From Balaenoptera acutorostrata (taxonomy: Eukaryota; Chordata; Mammalia; Artiodactyla; Balaenopteridae), in NCBI RefSeq assembly GCF_949987535.1, contig NC_080074.1, forward strand, positions 43,321,641 through 43,385,640: a stretch of 64,000 nucleotides of DNA, in the 5' to 3' direction. The notes beneath the pieces were generated by a model, which saw only the letters and a list, made by a program, of their open reading frames with translations, made no database searches and was not told the DNA's origin. Positions 31,463-43,165 of this stretch are shown one piece after another (positions within the stretch are counted from its first letter, which is position 1; every line of letters starts with the position of its first letter). The translations under genes were made by a program, and so were the position numbers.

Positions 31463-33994
31463 ACACATATCTCCAGCCATCTTGGGCCATGGAGGAAGGT
31501 TGCCACAATTTTCAAGATAGCAGATTCTGCCAGAGCATATAGAGAGATGACGTGACTCACTTAGTTACATTACACAGCTCTGAGTCACCTGGCACTTAAC
31601 CAGTCAAAAGTTTCAGAACCTAATATTTCAGATCCTTATCCAGTGGGCATTTTTATCCTGGGAGCCGGGACTGAGGATGCAGCTGACTGAATCAGCACAG
31701 GGCTTGTCTTCGGGAAGCATTGGGAAGCCGAAGCTGCTCCCCACTTATGTAACCATAAGCACAAGCATGACCCATGGGATGTGATCCAAACATTATTTTC
31801 ATCTCCCTCCGTCACTTTAAACTCAGTTCAGTGGGGAAAATCTTAATCTTGTCCGTGGATAGTCTTGCATCACTCTGAGTGGTATTTACTTGGAGTTATA
31901 AAAGTCTCATTTTAGAAACAATATATTCAGTCTCACATAATAATCAAAAATCAACCTGAAGTTGGGGTTAAACCATCACCCTGTCTCCACGCCCGGGCTG
32001 CTTCTCAAGCCTGTGGTGGGGAGGAGTTTGTGGTCCTTCTGTTCTCTCCTTTCTCTCAGCTCCCCTGTGCTACCTGTGATTTCTCTCTTGTTGGAGTCAA
32101 CGTAGGGAGAGTGAGGAAAAAGAAGGGAAAATGATGTTACCACTTGGCTGAACCTGGAATTGGTTAAAGCTGGAAATTCCTGGATGGGGCTGGCAGGTGG
32201 TTGCAATAAATTCTCTTCTTGTGGGGGCTTTTTGGGTTCTTCAGAGGTTTCTTGTTGAGTTCCTTGCTCTTGCAGTCCCCTGGACCTGTAGTGATTGATC
32301 TCTGCTCTTGGTGGCCATCTGTGATGCCTTCTTCACCCAGAGGTTCACCTCTGAAAGAAGAGCCTCTTTTAGCTGAGGTCTCTGTGCCCCTTCAGGCAGC
32401 CCTTTTAGGCTAAAAGGACCCCACACTGCCCCTCTCCTTGGCCCGCACTGGTCCATCCTGCGCTCAGGCATTCCCTCCCTCCCCTTCACCTGGGGTCAGG
32501 CTGTCTCTACGCAGCATCGCCCACCTGGCTCCAGCGTGGGGGTAGCTGCCTTTGGAATTCCAAGGTGGGAGTCAGCCACCATTCACAGGCCACTTTATCT
32601 TTCTCAGGCCTGAGGGAGGGACCCATCCTCTTTGTCCCTTAATTGTAGGGAGCACTTGAGAGGCACTCAATGCAATTGCCTTCAAGTCTCCATCTTCAAG
32701 ATCAAAGAGGTGCACCTCCACTGTCTTCAGTCAGCCTCCCTGGAAGCAGAGCCCGAAATGGGGATTCTTGTTCAAGTGATTTTTTGAGGAACTGTTCTCA
32801 TTAGAAGAGGAGCGAGGAGAACAGGATAAAGCTGGGGGAGAGAGGGAAGCCAATGGAGGAAGTGATCCCAGCTAGAGACTAGCTTCAATCTGATCCCAGA
32901 GGGAAAACCCTGCAGACAAAGTGCATGACAGACAGTCCCACCTGGAGGCAAGGAGTTCAGTTTATATCCTCCTGCTGGTTGGGCTGAGGTTTGCTGGGGT
33001 GATCTGGGTGGAGGTGTGTAGCCTACAGGTCCTGGTTGGCCGAGGACAATTCTCCAGAGAAGCGGGCAGCTGAATGTGGTTATGGGTGGGGAAGGGGGTT
33101 GTCCAGTTTTTCAAGGTGATCTGGAGGGGCATTAACTATATCCACTATACCCACCCGCTCCCTCCCTCCAAGGATACTTTTTCTCCTCAGTCTCATCTTG
33201 ATCTCTTGGAGCAGTTCAAGGACTATGGAACAGATTCTTGGAGATGTTTCCTTTTAATTGTACTAATTGGGAGAGGGAATGTCATCTCACTTTGGTATCT
33301 GACATCTTTCATCTCGCCCCCTCAGCTGAAACAGAGGCAGGAAATGCTCCATTCTAACATCCTCTTGCTTTGGGGAGTGTTCAGGCGTTTCTGTTACACC
33401 AGTGACCACCGAGCCTAATGACTAAACCCACAGGACAGGGTCCAGAAAGGCAAGTGAACACAAAACCATGTCTAGTGGCTTCCCTGGCAGCTCTGATGGA
33501 CCTGTGCTCTTCATACTCTTTCCTCAGCAGACCCCACTTGAGATACTGTCCATGAAATTGAACACGGTCAACTGGAACAAACCCATGACTTTCTCATAAA
33601 AAAGCAAGCGCATTAAGTAAACTGAATTAACAAGCCACAGAGAATGACTTTTCGAGTATCCGTGACCAAGCTGGGGCTAGAACAGCTTTTTGGAAATCTT
33701 ACATTCAGGATCCAGCATTCAGGAGCTGCAGGAGAGCAGAGAGGAGAGGCAGTGACCTGGTATGGCAGTGCATCACTGATGTCCCGGAGAAGCCCGGGGG
33801 TAGGGAGCCCCCACTGCAGAGAAGCCGCAGAAGGGCTAGAGTTAATCAGGGGTGAAGAGGAACCCAGAGAGCTGACAGTCAGCTGGTCTCCCATGCCCTT
33901 TTCCTCCTTTTCCTCCCCTGTTATATAATTTCCTGATTCCTACTGAAAAGATAGGAAATAGTCCGTCACCCATTCCTGTCCAGAGTTCTCTCGT
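31463..33994. other. Largest mostly single-copy block, no gene found
   Basis: Moderate GC, several 80-115-codon ORFs on both strands, none with a recognisable family. 32735-33060 has a faint LTR-like feel ('aggaagtgatcccagctaga') that I cannot place. Candidate place for regulatory elements, but nothing in the sequence alone proves one. Confidence 0.5.
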
Positions 33995-34110
33995 CACTGA
34001 TTCAGCAGGATGTAGGAGCTGGAAGGCACCCTAGGCTTTATCTAGAAAAGCTTCCTTCTCTCACAAATGAGGAACTGTGGCACAGAGAGGTTATTATGAA
34101 GTGTTTGTGG
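33995..34110 (-). mobile_element. Possible MIR-family remnant
   Basis: 'tgtaggagctggaaggcacc' then 'caaatgaggaactgtggcac' and 'agagaggttatta' fit a MIR3-like element. Weak. Confidence 0.38.
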
Positions 34111-34187
34111 GCTGGTGACTCACAGGAAAAACCTGACCTCCACAGCCTTAGAATATGAATTCTTTGTAAAGATTGAAAAACCAGGAG

Positions 34188-34190
34188 ATT

Positions 34191-34271
<81 letters not shown>
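34188..34271. repeat. Compound (CT)n(CA)n microsatellite
   Basis: About 23 CT units directly followed by about 17 CA units, ending in atgcacgcac. Two adjoining ORFs on opposite strands are translations of this repeat. Confidence 0.97.
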
Positions 34272-34273
<2 letters not shown>

Positions 34274-35695
34274 CACGCACATCTTTTGGAAAACTGGAGA
34301 CCCGGCCACAAGAGGCTTTTAGTCTAGCACAGCAGTAACCCCCCATTGGTTATTATAGTTTTCATACAATCTAGTGTGCTGTGTCCCATACCCAGCCAGT
34401 TTGATCTATCTTGCCCACCTGGTCCCTATAGGTAACTGAGTTTGTGGCTTCTCAGTGATGGTGTTTATCCAGAGTCACATAGCTAGTGACAGACTTGGGT
34501 AGGGGATCATGTCAAAACTGAAACTTAGTAGGCACTGGTAAGAAAAGCATAGAGGGGCCAGGACCTACAACCCCACCCCCTGCCGCCCCTATCCCCCACC
34601 CCTGGTCCAGAAGTGGTGTTGGATGTTGAGCCAAATTGGAAGGAGAGTTCAGCCAGGATGGCAAAACCAGCTCCGGTGTGTGTGAGGAAAGCATAGGTGG
34701 TGGTGATCGTCCACACCACTCAGCAAGACCTGGGGGTTCAGGAAATTGAAGCGAGCACAATGACACAGTCTTGTGGCAAACCACTGGTTGGCATTGGGAA
34801 CATTCTGGCAGTGGATTAGCAAGGCCCCAGCCACAGGGCTGGCAGTCAGGAGTAGGACCCCAGCCCCAGTTTGGAGGAATGGTCAGAACAAGGCAGAACT
34901 CAATCTTTAAAGAAGAGCTATAATATCAGGAGAGATCTAAGGGTGAGAGAATAATCCTGGGACTCAGTTATGCGGCTAGAGCTGGGATGGGAAGTCAGAG
35001 CCGACCTTGGAGGTGGCTGACTTTTTGCAGAGCCACGTGGGCTCTGTGAGTTGCTCCTTGCTGTGGTCCTAGAGCCTGGGGTGGGAGCTGAAGGGGTCAG
35101 TTAGCTGAGAGCTCAGCGTGGAGACAAGAGTGTCTTAGGATCGGGCAACCAAGCCAGGGACACGTTCCTGATCAGACTCCTTGACCTGGCCCCTGACCCA
35201 CTATTTCTCATTCACCTGCAAACCCAACCTTCACATAATTAAAAGACTGACTTTGCCCTCAGTCTTCACCACGTCTCTTCTCATATTTATAAATACCAAC
35301 TGGAACAAAACAAAGAGAGAATTCTGAGAATTCTTCAGCTTGGCAGCAGGTGGAAAAATGAGCCCACGATGCTGTCAGGTATCCTGTGAAGCAACAATGG
35401 TGCTTGGCAGCTGTTACTTTCAGTGGCCATTAAGTTTGATGAAATAACCCAGTTGTACAAAAAGGGGAAAAAATAAGTGACAGCTATGGAGACAGATGGT
35501 GAAAGACTTTTTTCTGCACCTACAGATAAAAAGTCTACTGAAATACCTCTAAAGGTGACCTTCTTAGACAATTGTGCCTCACCGTGAAGTGACTCTAGTT
35601 TCTAGGGCATGTTTCTTTTTGTTAAACTGTGGAAAAGATAAATCATTTAATCTGGGCAAAAAATAAACACCAATAAGGTCAGCCAGGCTGAACAC
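34272..35695. other. Single-copy-looking sequence
   Basis: A short MIR-like string 'gtcacatagctagtgacaga' lies at about 34474. Three minus-strand ORFs of 61-90 codons (34512-34834) overlap each other in different frames without a recognisable family. No gene called. Confidence 0.5.
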
Positions 35696-35699
35696 ATAA

Positions 35700-35905
35700 T
35701 CATTACCAATATTTTCTGGGTCCCTGCTCAGGGCCAGGTGCCATGCTAGCTACTTTATGTCTCATTTAATTCTCACAACAATCCTAAGAGCTAAGCATCT
35801 ATTATTATCTCTGTTTGCATATGCGGCTTAGAAAAGTGAAGTATTTAAGTTACTCAAGTGCACGCCACAGGTGAGAAGTAGAGTCTGATTCAGGGCAGCT
35901 CAGCC
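35700..35905 (-). mobile_element. MIR SINE
   Basis: 'gccaggtgccatgctagcta', 'ctcatttaattctcacaaca' and 'tattattatctctgtttgca' form a nearly full reversed MIR. Confidence 0.77.
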
Positions 35906-36535
35906 TGTCCCCAGAGGCAAAGCGTGGAAGTCCTCTCCAGTGGCGACAGCCCTGATGTGGCAGTGTGCTGGTTCACTGCCCAGTATCCATTCCCCTGTCC
36001 TCCTTAGCAAGAGAATCCCACATGTATTCAGGGTGGCAATACTAAAGAACTCCCATCTACCAGCGTAGTTGATACCTTGCCTTGATGGCCCCAATTAACG
36101 ACTTCCCATGTGCCCATGCCCTTTGCAGTGAGACTTGTAATAATAACCTTGAGGTTCCCTAACCTCTCCTCCTCTCTTGGCCCAGCCTGGTCCCCACTCC
36201 CCTCTGTTCCCTCTAGGAAGGTCCTGGCCACCCCTAACCTTTCCCCACTGGCTTCACAGCCCTCTCTCTGGGACTGTTGCAGGACCAGAAGCACAGAGTA
36301 CAGTTCCTCCAGGAGCCTTAATTATCTGTCTCAGCCCCCAGGGCTTATCTGTACTTGGAGAATCTCACAAGGAAGCCCAGGAGCACCCGCTGCCTGGGCT
36401 AAGGAGGTCTTATCTCTGAGGGGTTTAAGTGCTGTTTGCAATAATTTTATATCTTATCTATTTAGTGGAGTAAATATTTTATACTGTATGTGAGCAATCA
36501 GAGTACAGTGTTAATTCTATTAGCATAGCATAGCT
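35906..36535. other. Single-copy-looking sequence
   Basis: C/T-rich at 36140-36300. A 127-codon plus ORF (36110-36493) has no recognisable domain. No gene called. Confidence 0.45.
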
Positions 36536-36600
36536 GACATTTAGTCAGGGGTTACTCTGTGTTAGATACTGTTCTAAGCCCTTTACATGGATTCTGGCAT
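36536..36600 (-). mobile_element. MIR remnant
   Basis: 'gttagatactgttctaagcc' then 'ctttacatggattctggcat' matches the reversed MIR core. Confidence 0.45.
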
Positions 36601-37725
36601 TTATTTGGTTATTCAGTTATTTGCTTATTAATAAATTGGTTATATAGATTTAGAATATATTGTAAACCACATTTCATATATATGCACATATATCAAAGTA
36701 TATATTATATATTATATAAAGCTGAAGTTCCCAGCTTATCCATTAAAGTACTATTTAATCTGTAAATGAAACCAATGTGCTAGTTTCAGTTTGAGTTCCT
36801 GCGGGTAGAGGATCATTTGATAATGCAAGAGAAGGGCCAGAGGATACTTTCACTCCAGGCACTTTTGAGATAGATGAACTGGAGGTCTTTGCCAGCCTCG
36901 CTGTCCCTCTCTGTGTCTCAGTGTTCTCCTCTGGTACCCGCCTCCCTACCACGCCCAGTGTCTTCCTGTGGCCCTCGCCGGGCACTCCTCCCGTGTGCCT
37001 CACGATTCAAACCCCACCTTCAATCAAAATTTGCCTTGCTCCGTGTAGAAAGTTCAGATATCTCTTCAGAGGAGTCTGACCTCAAATTAGGAACTTGTCA
37101 AGAGAAGCTGAAAAGTCTAAGCAGTTGGGAGTGAGGGGGCACGTGATTCTGAGATGGGCATAGCATCCTACAGAGAGAGCCACCACAGGAGTCGGCTTCT
37201 CCCGCCTCCCCCTCCGTCTCCCTGCGACCACAGCTCTTCCCTGTCTACTTCTGAGTCCAGGGAGTCTCTAAATCCCGCACTTTTTAAAGGAACAGTGCCT
37301 ATGGTAGCATCAGTGGAAACTTTGGAGGTAGGAAGCTGTGATACTGCTTCATATTTACTCATCTGATATGTAGTGAAGCAGCGTGAAAAGCCTTACACAT
37401 TTGTAAGCTTTGACCCAGCAGTTCGACATTTAGTAGTTTGTCTTTAAGCAATAAGTGGATAAGCGCATAAGAATTTTTGCCAAAGCGCTTTTTAAAATAT
37501 GGAAAATAGGCAACAACCTAATTTAAACAAGTAGATTTGAAATAAACAATCATAACATAGTGACTTTAAAAACAAAGAAACCGAATTTGCCTGCTTCAAT
37601 TCTGACATTCTCTGTGACCACTCTGAGGTTTTTATTTGTATTTAAATTTTAAATAGTGGTAAAGAGTGCAAAATGCAAGATGTGATATTTTTGTTTAGCA
37701 AGTGCAAATTTTAATTCATGTGTGA
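36601..37725. other. Single-copy-looking sequence
   Basis: AT-rich at 36610-36720 (with tata repeats), then a more CpG-containing stretch at 36880-37010. No repeat or gene recognised. Confidence 0.45.
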
Positions 37726-37742
37726 AATAGTTCACTGATTTT

Positions 37743-37814
37743 TTTTAGCACTCTCCTTAATTTTTTTTCAAAACAAACTTTTTATTGAAGTATAGTTGAT
37801 TTACAATGTTGTGT
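37743..37814 (-). mobile_element. Very short 5'-truncated L1
   Basis: Contains 'tttattgaagtatagttgat' and 'ttacaatgttgtgt', the L1 3' UTR reversed. A 17-bp TSD with one mismatch (37726-37742, 37815-37831) encloses only about 72 bp. Confidence 0.78.
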
Positions 37815-37857
37815 AATAGTTTACTGATTTTAAAGTAGTATTTTTAAAACTGGTATT

Positions 37858-38177
37858 GGGGCTTCCCTGGTGGCGCAGTGGTTGGGAGTCTGCCTGCTAA
37901 TGCAGGGGACACGGGTTCGAGCCCTGGCCTGGGAGGATCCCACATGCCGCGGAGCGGCTGGGCCCGTGAGCCACAACTGCTGAGCCTGCGCGTCTGGAGC
38001 CTGTGCTCCGCAACGAGAGAGGCCCGCGCATCGCGATGAAGAGTGGCCCCCGCTTGCCACAGCTGGAGAAAGCCCTCGCACAGAAACGAAGACCCAACAC
38101 AGCCAAAATCAATCAATCAATCAATCAATCAAACATACGCATCTGATTCAAGATCCTCATTAAAAAAAAAAAAAAAA
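37858..38177 (+). mobile_element. CHR-type SINE, form B, with extra 3' sequence and second poly(A)
   Basis: Body with form B marker, then an (atca)n simple tail (to about 38133), then about 28 bp of unrelated sequence (38134-38161) and a pure poly(A). A 12-bp TSD aaaactggtatt (37846-37857, 38178-38189) encloses the whole unit, indicating co-mobilised 3' flank. Confidence 0.93.
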
Positions 38178-38189
38178 AAAACTGGTATT

Positions 38190-38815
38190 TATTCTTTAAA
38201 AAAAAAAAACTATTGCTTATTTTAAACCTAAAAAAAGAAAATAAGAATTCACATTCCTGATTATTACATGACTATTACTAAAACTAATGTTGTCTTCTAC
38301 ACCAGGAGGGTGTTAAAAACTGATCTGCTCCAGGTATCAAGTACCCTAGGTGTGCCATTGCTTGGGGGGAAAACTTACTAAGAAGCTAAGTGTTGCTAAG
38401 ATTTCTCTGAGACTTGTGAAAATTGTTGGCGGGAAAGCAATTTGTCATTGCATGTTTTAGTTCTTCGAGAAAAGAATGCCAGGGCACATGGACATGCAGT
38501 GATAATCTCCTTCCCCCACTTGGACAGTTTGTCACCAATAGCCAGCCATGGCATCTATCTATCTACCATCATGGAAGGTAGCAGAATTCAATAGCAATTC
38601 TCAAAACTTTCAGAAGTAACCAGTACTTTGGAAGCTGAGCTGTTAATTTAAGGATAGCAAAAGCACTGAGGGAGACATCTAACATCTACCTTATTGATGA
38701 GCAGATAGGACTCCAAGCAAACTATTGAGGTGACAATATGACTTCCTGGAAGAAGCACAGATTTTGCGGAAGACCTGGACTTTAGTTGTGGCCCTACCAG
38801 AATGATTCCTATTAA
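38190..38815. other. Unassigned sequence
   Basis: A-run near 38199-38209, otherwise single-copy-looking. No gene seen. Confidence 0.45.
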
Positions 38816-38905
38816 TTCATTCAAAATATTTATTGATTGTCCACTGCATAGGTGCTGGGAATATAATGATACACAAGACAGGTATAGTCCCTGCCCCAAA
38901 GGAAG
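38816..38905 (-). mobile_element. L2 3' fragment
   Basis: 'attcattcaaaatatttatt', 'aggtgctgggaatataatga' and 'cacaagacaggtatagtccc' form the reversed L2 3' end. Confidence 0.65.
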
Positions 38906-38987
38906 GGAACTCCCACCCACCAAAAAAACCCAGTAAACTGACAAATGGATGAAATACTTTTTTGTTGTTTTAAGGAAACAAACAAAT

Positions 38988-39536
38988 GGCTTCCCATTGC
39001 TCCTAGATAAACACCAAAATTCTTAATAAGGTCCCCACCATTCTCTCCTACCACATCTAACACTTCTCCCTTGCTAGATCTATCTGTTCCAGCCACAGCC
39101 TTCTTTTAGTTCCTCGGATGAATTAAAGCCTTCTTGTTTTAGGTCCTTGACATATATTGGCCACCTCCACCCCTACTTTGCTTCAGTTAATTCCTAATAT
39201 ATCCTTTGGATCTCAGGACAAATATGTTGGCAGAAAAGACTTTCCCGATGTCCATCTACCCCCATCTCTGCTCCACATCCCCCATTCCCATTATACATAC
39301 AATCAGTGGCCAGTTCATATATCCCCAGAGCACCCTGGGCTTTTTCTTCATAACTCTGTAATTATCAATTGGCCTGTATAGCTATTTGTTTAATATATGT
39401 GTTCTCTCCCACCACCATCTCCTGTCATAGACTGTGACCATCATGGAGGCAAAATTCTTCTCTGTTTGGCTCACACCACTGAATTTCCAGTTTGGCACAA
39501 TAAATATTTGGGGAATGAATGAATGGAGGTAGGCAT
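38988..39536 (+). mobile_element. L2 3' part, sense orientation
   Basis: 'atggcttcccattgctccta', 'ttaataaggtccccaccatt', 'ggctcacaccactgaatttc' and 'caataaatatttggggaatg' follow the L2 3' ORF and UTR. Lies next to an L2 in the opposite orientation. Confidence 0.8.
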
Positions 39537-41299
39537 GGATGAATATGTAACCAAACTAAAAAAACCTGCCACCAGGGATGGACCTCAAGAGAGGAAAAGC
39601 CTGGCTGTCCAAAGAACTTCCTCATTCCTACTTTCCCTTGAGTGGCCCAGCTGGTCAGGTGGTTGTTGTTTTGAGTTGTGTTGTTATGAGTTCCCTTTTT
39701 TCTTACTTTCTTCTACTTCTTAAATTGCACTTACCTTAATTATTTTTTCTTTTTATCATTTGGATTTAGCTCCAGCTTAATCTTATAGCTTTTCCATTTC
39801 AAAGCTTTCATCTCTTATTTCACCAGCCCTCTGTCTTTTCAAAAACTATAAATATCTATTTTATTCTATTTTTATTAATTCCTAATCTTAATTTAGAATA
39901 TTTTGCTCTATTCTTAACTCCTTTTTGTCTTTCTGCTTTCAGTTTTTCCTATATCCCATTTTAAAATAGGTGTCATTCTCTCATACTTTATCATTAATTT
40001 GTTAATTTGCTTATTTTTAATTTAATTGATAGACCATCTAATCTATCTCTTATATGGAGTTTTACCGCATTGGCCCTCAACTCCCTCCTCCTCTCCTTCC
40101 ATCTTCTTTACCCCGCTGCTCCCCTCATGCCCATTTTCCCACTCCTACTTTCCACTTGCTGTGACCAGAAAGCTGGAAGTCAGAGGAATATAAAGAGTGG
40201 AGAGAGTTGCTTTTTTCCACGTGAAAGGATGGAAGCTATCTTTTCCCCTCCAGTTTTCCCTGCATCAGCCTCTTAAGACTCCTTCATCAAATTATTCCTC
40301 AGACCTGTTAAGGATGGTTCTTCAGAGAACCTCACTGCAGAAGATTTGGTGAATTCAGTCAGTTCTCCTCAGGGGAGCAAGCCCCATTCTGTAATTATAT
40401 TTGATTTGCTTGTTAATATCCCTTACCATCTAGTCCTGAGATGAGGAGCTGGGGGAAACTATGCCAGCTTCTTGCCCAGGAGGAGATCCTTGAAGGGATT
40501 CTCCGGTCCTGATCCTGGTAATGTGCTGACAAACCTCTCAATAAATACTTACAGGATGTTCCAGATGAATCTGTGGCCAGTGTCTTGGCACCACTTTAAA
40601 CCAGCTGCGGTCTTCCAAGGATGTTTCCCTTCCCTTCTTGGCAGTTTGGAGAGGAAGATTCTTCTGGCTGTGACCAGCCTCAACCATATTCCTTGTCCTG
40701 AGGCCTAGTAGAAACTGAAGGGTGTGGGCTGATGGCAGTTTCACAGCATCTTAAAAAGAGGAACACTCATACCCTTGCCTCAGGGTTAGTTTACATTTTA
40801 AATCCTGTACTTGATAATTGAGGCCGGTTCAGAGGAGCAGATTTCTAGGAGCTAACAGAGAACTCCCTCACTATCTGCTCACAGGACACAGGCCTCTGCA
40901 GGATTTTAAGAAAGTTCTGATGCCAGGGATTTAGGCTGTGTTAGTAGGACCTTTTGCCCAAGTTTCCAGAGGATAGTTGGATGGCACGCTGGGAGACCAG
41001 GGCCCCTGAAGGATGCCCAGACCAGACCATCAAATCCCACCTTCCCTCCTCTTGAGCTGAGTTCCTCTGTAGGCTTCTGTGGACGTGGGCTCTTCTTCTC
41101 AAGGAGATCTGCTCCACTCCATATTAGCTGGATAGATTTAAACCGTTCCCATCCAGTTGCAGGGAAAGGACCAACTCTTACGGTGTAGACCCTCAGGCTT
41201 TCACTGTCTTGTCATTCTTAAGAACCTTCCTTTGAGCACACTCCTTTGACCAGTTCACCTGCTGGCCCCATTCCAGCACCGGTGATCAGAACTGCAGAT
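39537..41299. other. Single-copy-looking sequence
   Basis: T-rich at 39730-40030, otherwise mixed. ORFs of at most 90 codons without known domains. No repeat named. Confidence 0.5.
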
Positions 41300-41465
41300 T
41301 CACCTTAGTTTCCTCAACTGTAAAATGAGGATAATAAGATCTACCTCTTAGGGTTCTCCTGAGGACTACACGATACATTTATATAAAGCAGTGGATGTGT
41401 ATATATAGCAGTGTCTGGCAGATATGAGAGGTGGTTAATAAAAGTTAGCTATTTTTATTGGATTT
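41300..41465 (+). mobile_element. MIR SINE
   Basis: 'ccttagtttcctcaactgta', 'aaatgaggataataagatct' and 'ggttctcctgaggactacac' match the MIR plus strand. Confidence 0.75.
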
Positions 41466-41984
41466 ATCTTCATTTTTCCTGTTAGAAATAGATCTGATTC
41501 ATCGGATCCATAGAACTATAATTTCTGGCACAGGAAGATGTATTCAACACACACAGATCTAGAATCTTCCCAGGAGGCCAAAGCCCTCTCTCACGCTTAA
41601 AATAATTGGGGAGGGGGTAATCCTGAATTTTTTTTTTTTTAATAATTGAATTTTATTCTCAGTTTGAACAAATGGGAATTATCCTTTACTTCCCACTGCT
41701 TAAGCCTAGGCTGGTATGGTGGTATCCTCTGGCTCTGAGACAGTCCCAAAAGTTATGGTAGGACTTGGGTTATGAACATAAGGGCCCTAGAGCACTTTCC
41801 ATGAGATAGATGAGTTATTCCCTGTATCTTGAGCACATTTATGTATGCAGAATAGCCCACTATCTGATTCACCCCAGTGGATATCCTCAGTTTCTTCCTC
41901 AGCCTAAAATCAGATTGGTCATTACATACACACACAAAAAAGTATATATTGGGTTGTTACGTTTATGTTAAATTCCCAAACAGG
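41466..41984. other. Unassigned sequence
   Basis: T-run at 41628-41640. No gene or repeat recognised. Confidence 0.4.
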
Positions 41985-42215
41985 CAAAAGTACGATCTAA
42001 TGTTAGAAGTGTGCATAATGATTACCTTTGGGGGTAGGGTAATAACTAGAAGGGGACCCAAGAGGGGCTTCTAGGGCATTGGTAAAATACTGGTTTTTGA
42101 TCCAGGTGCTGCTTACATGGGTGCCTTCATTTTATAAAAACTTATCAAGCTGTACACTTGATTTGTGTATGAACTTTTCTGTACAAATGGTATACTGTAA
42201 TACTTTACTAAGAAA
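41985..42215 (+). mobile_element. Old L1 (L1M-type) 3' UTR
   Basis: 'tgattacctttgggggtagg', 'gggcttctagggcattggta', 'caagctgtacacttgatttg' and 'ggtatactgtaatactttac' are in the order of an L1ME-like 3' end. Confidence 0.7.
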
Positions 42216-42400
42216 AGGCTATGTCCAATTAGCGTGGTCATGGTGAGTGGTTATCCTGTGTTCTGAGGAATGGAGAGAATCAAAATACATGTAGATGTAC
42301 ACATTGGAAGCAAAACAAAACACAAAGATATTCACTAAATATCAACAGAGGTTCTCACTGGATAATTGGATCAAGAGTCATTTTTTTCTCTGTTTTTTTT

Positions 42401-42693
42401 TTTTTCCATTTTCATTTATTTATTTATTTTTGGCTGTGTTGGGTCTTCGTTTCTGTGCGAGGGCTTTCTCTAGTTGTGGCAAGCAGGGGCCACTCTTCAT
42501 CGCAGTGCGCGGGCCTCTCACTATCGCGGCCTCTCTTGTTGCGGAGCACAGGCTCCAGATGCGCAAGCTCAGTAGTTGTGGCTCACGGGCCCAGTTGCTC
42601 CGCGGCATGTGGGATCTTCCCAGACCAGGGCTCGAACCCGTGTCCCCTGCATTGGCAGGCAGATTCTCAACCACTGCACCACCAGGGAAGCCC
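42401..42693 (-). mobile_element. CHR-type SINE, form B
   Basis: Minus-strand copy with a T-rich tail at the left and head …ccagggaagccc at the right. TSD approximate (ttctctgttttttt against ttccctgttttttt, 42386-42400 and 42694-42708). Confidence 0.94.
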
Positions 42694-42708
42694 TTCCCTG
42701 TTTTTTTT

Positions 42709-42997
42709 AGCACGTTCCAAATCCTCTGCAAGGAATCTGTATTAGTCTTGCCATCTGGTCCTGTGGGATAAGCAGAATCCTAGAAGACATAGTTTTATCC
42801 TCAAGTACTGGATCAAAATGTCTACAGTCATCTATTACTTCCTTGTTGCAAGAAGTATGGATTTCTTTCTAGGTCTCTACATGCCTTCCAGGATTTTTAG
42901 GTAGATAGTTTAGAGTTAACTATTGATAGATTTGTAGTTATATCCCTTTGGAGAATTGTAGGAAATAAATAGATATTAAGCTCCGAAGACGTAGTAT
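42709..42997. other. Unassigned sequence
   Basis: Nothing recognised. Confidence 0.4.
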
Positions 42998-43165
42998 AGG
43001 AAAGTCAGGAAAGGCTTCCTGAGGGAAATGACATTTGATCTGGGTGTCCAGGTAGGAGAGGAATTTGGGAGGTGCAGTGGGAGGAGGGGGATGAAGGGCA
43101 GGAGGGTCACTGTGGACTGAGGAGATAGCACGTGCAAGGCATGGAAAAGAAGGACGTGTTCAAGA
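42998..43165 (-). mobile_element. L2 fragment
   Basis: 'gtcaggaaaggcttcctgag', 'ggaaatgacatttgatctgg' and 'gatagcacgtgcaaggcatg' are the reversed L2 3' region. Confidence 0.68.

Noticed and set aside
34038..34346. ORFs with serine/leucine or arginine/glutamate repeats on both strands
   Set aside because: They are direct translations of the CT/CA microsatellite.
34512..34834. Three overlapping minus-strand ORFs suggestive of a processed pseudogene
   Set aside because: No frame matches a protein I recognise, there is no poly(A) tail or TSD, and frames simply overlap by chance.
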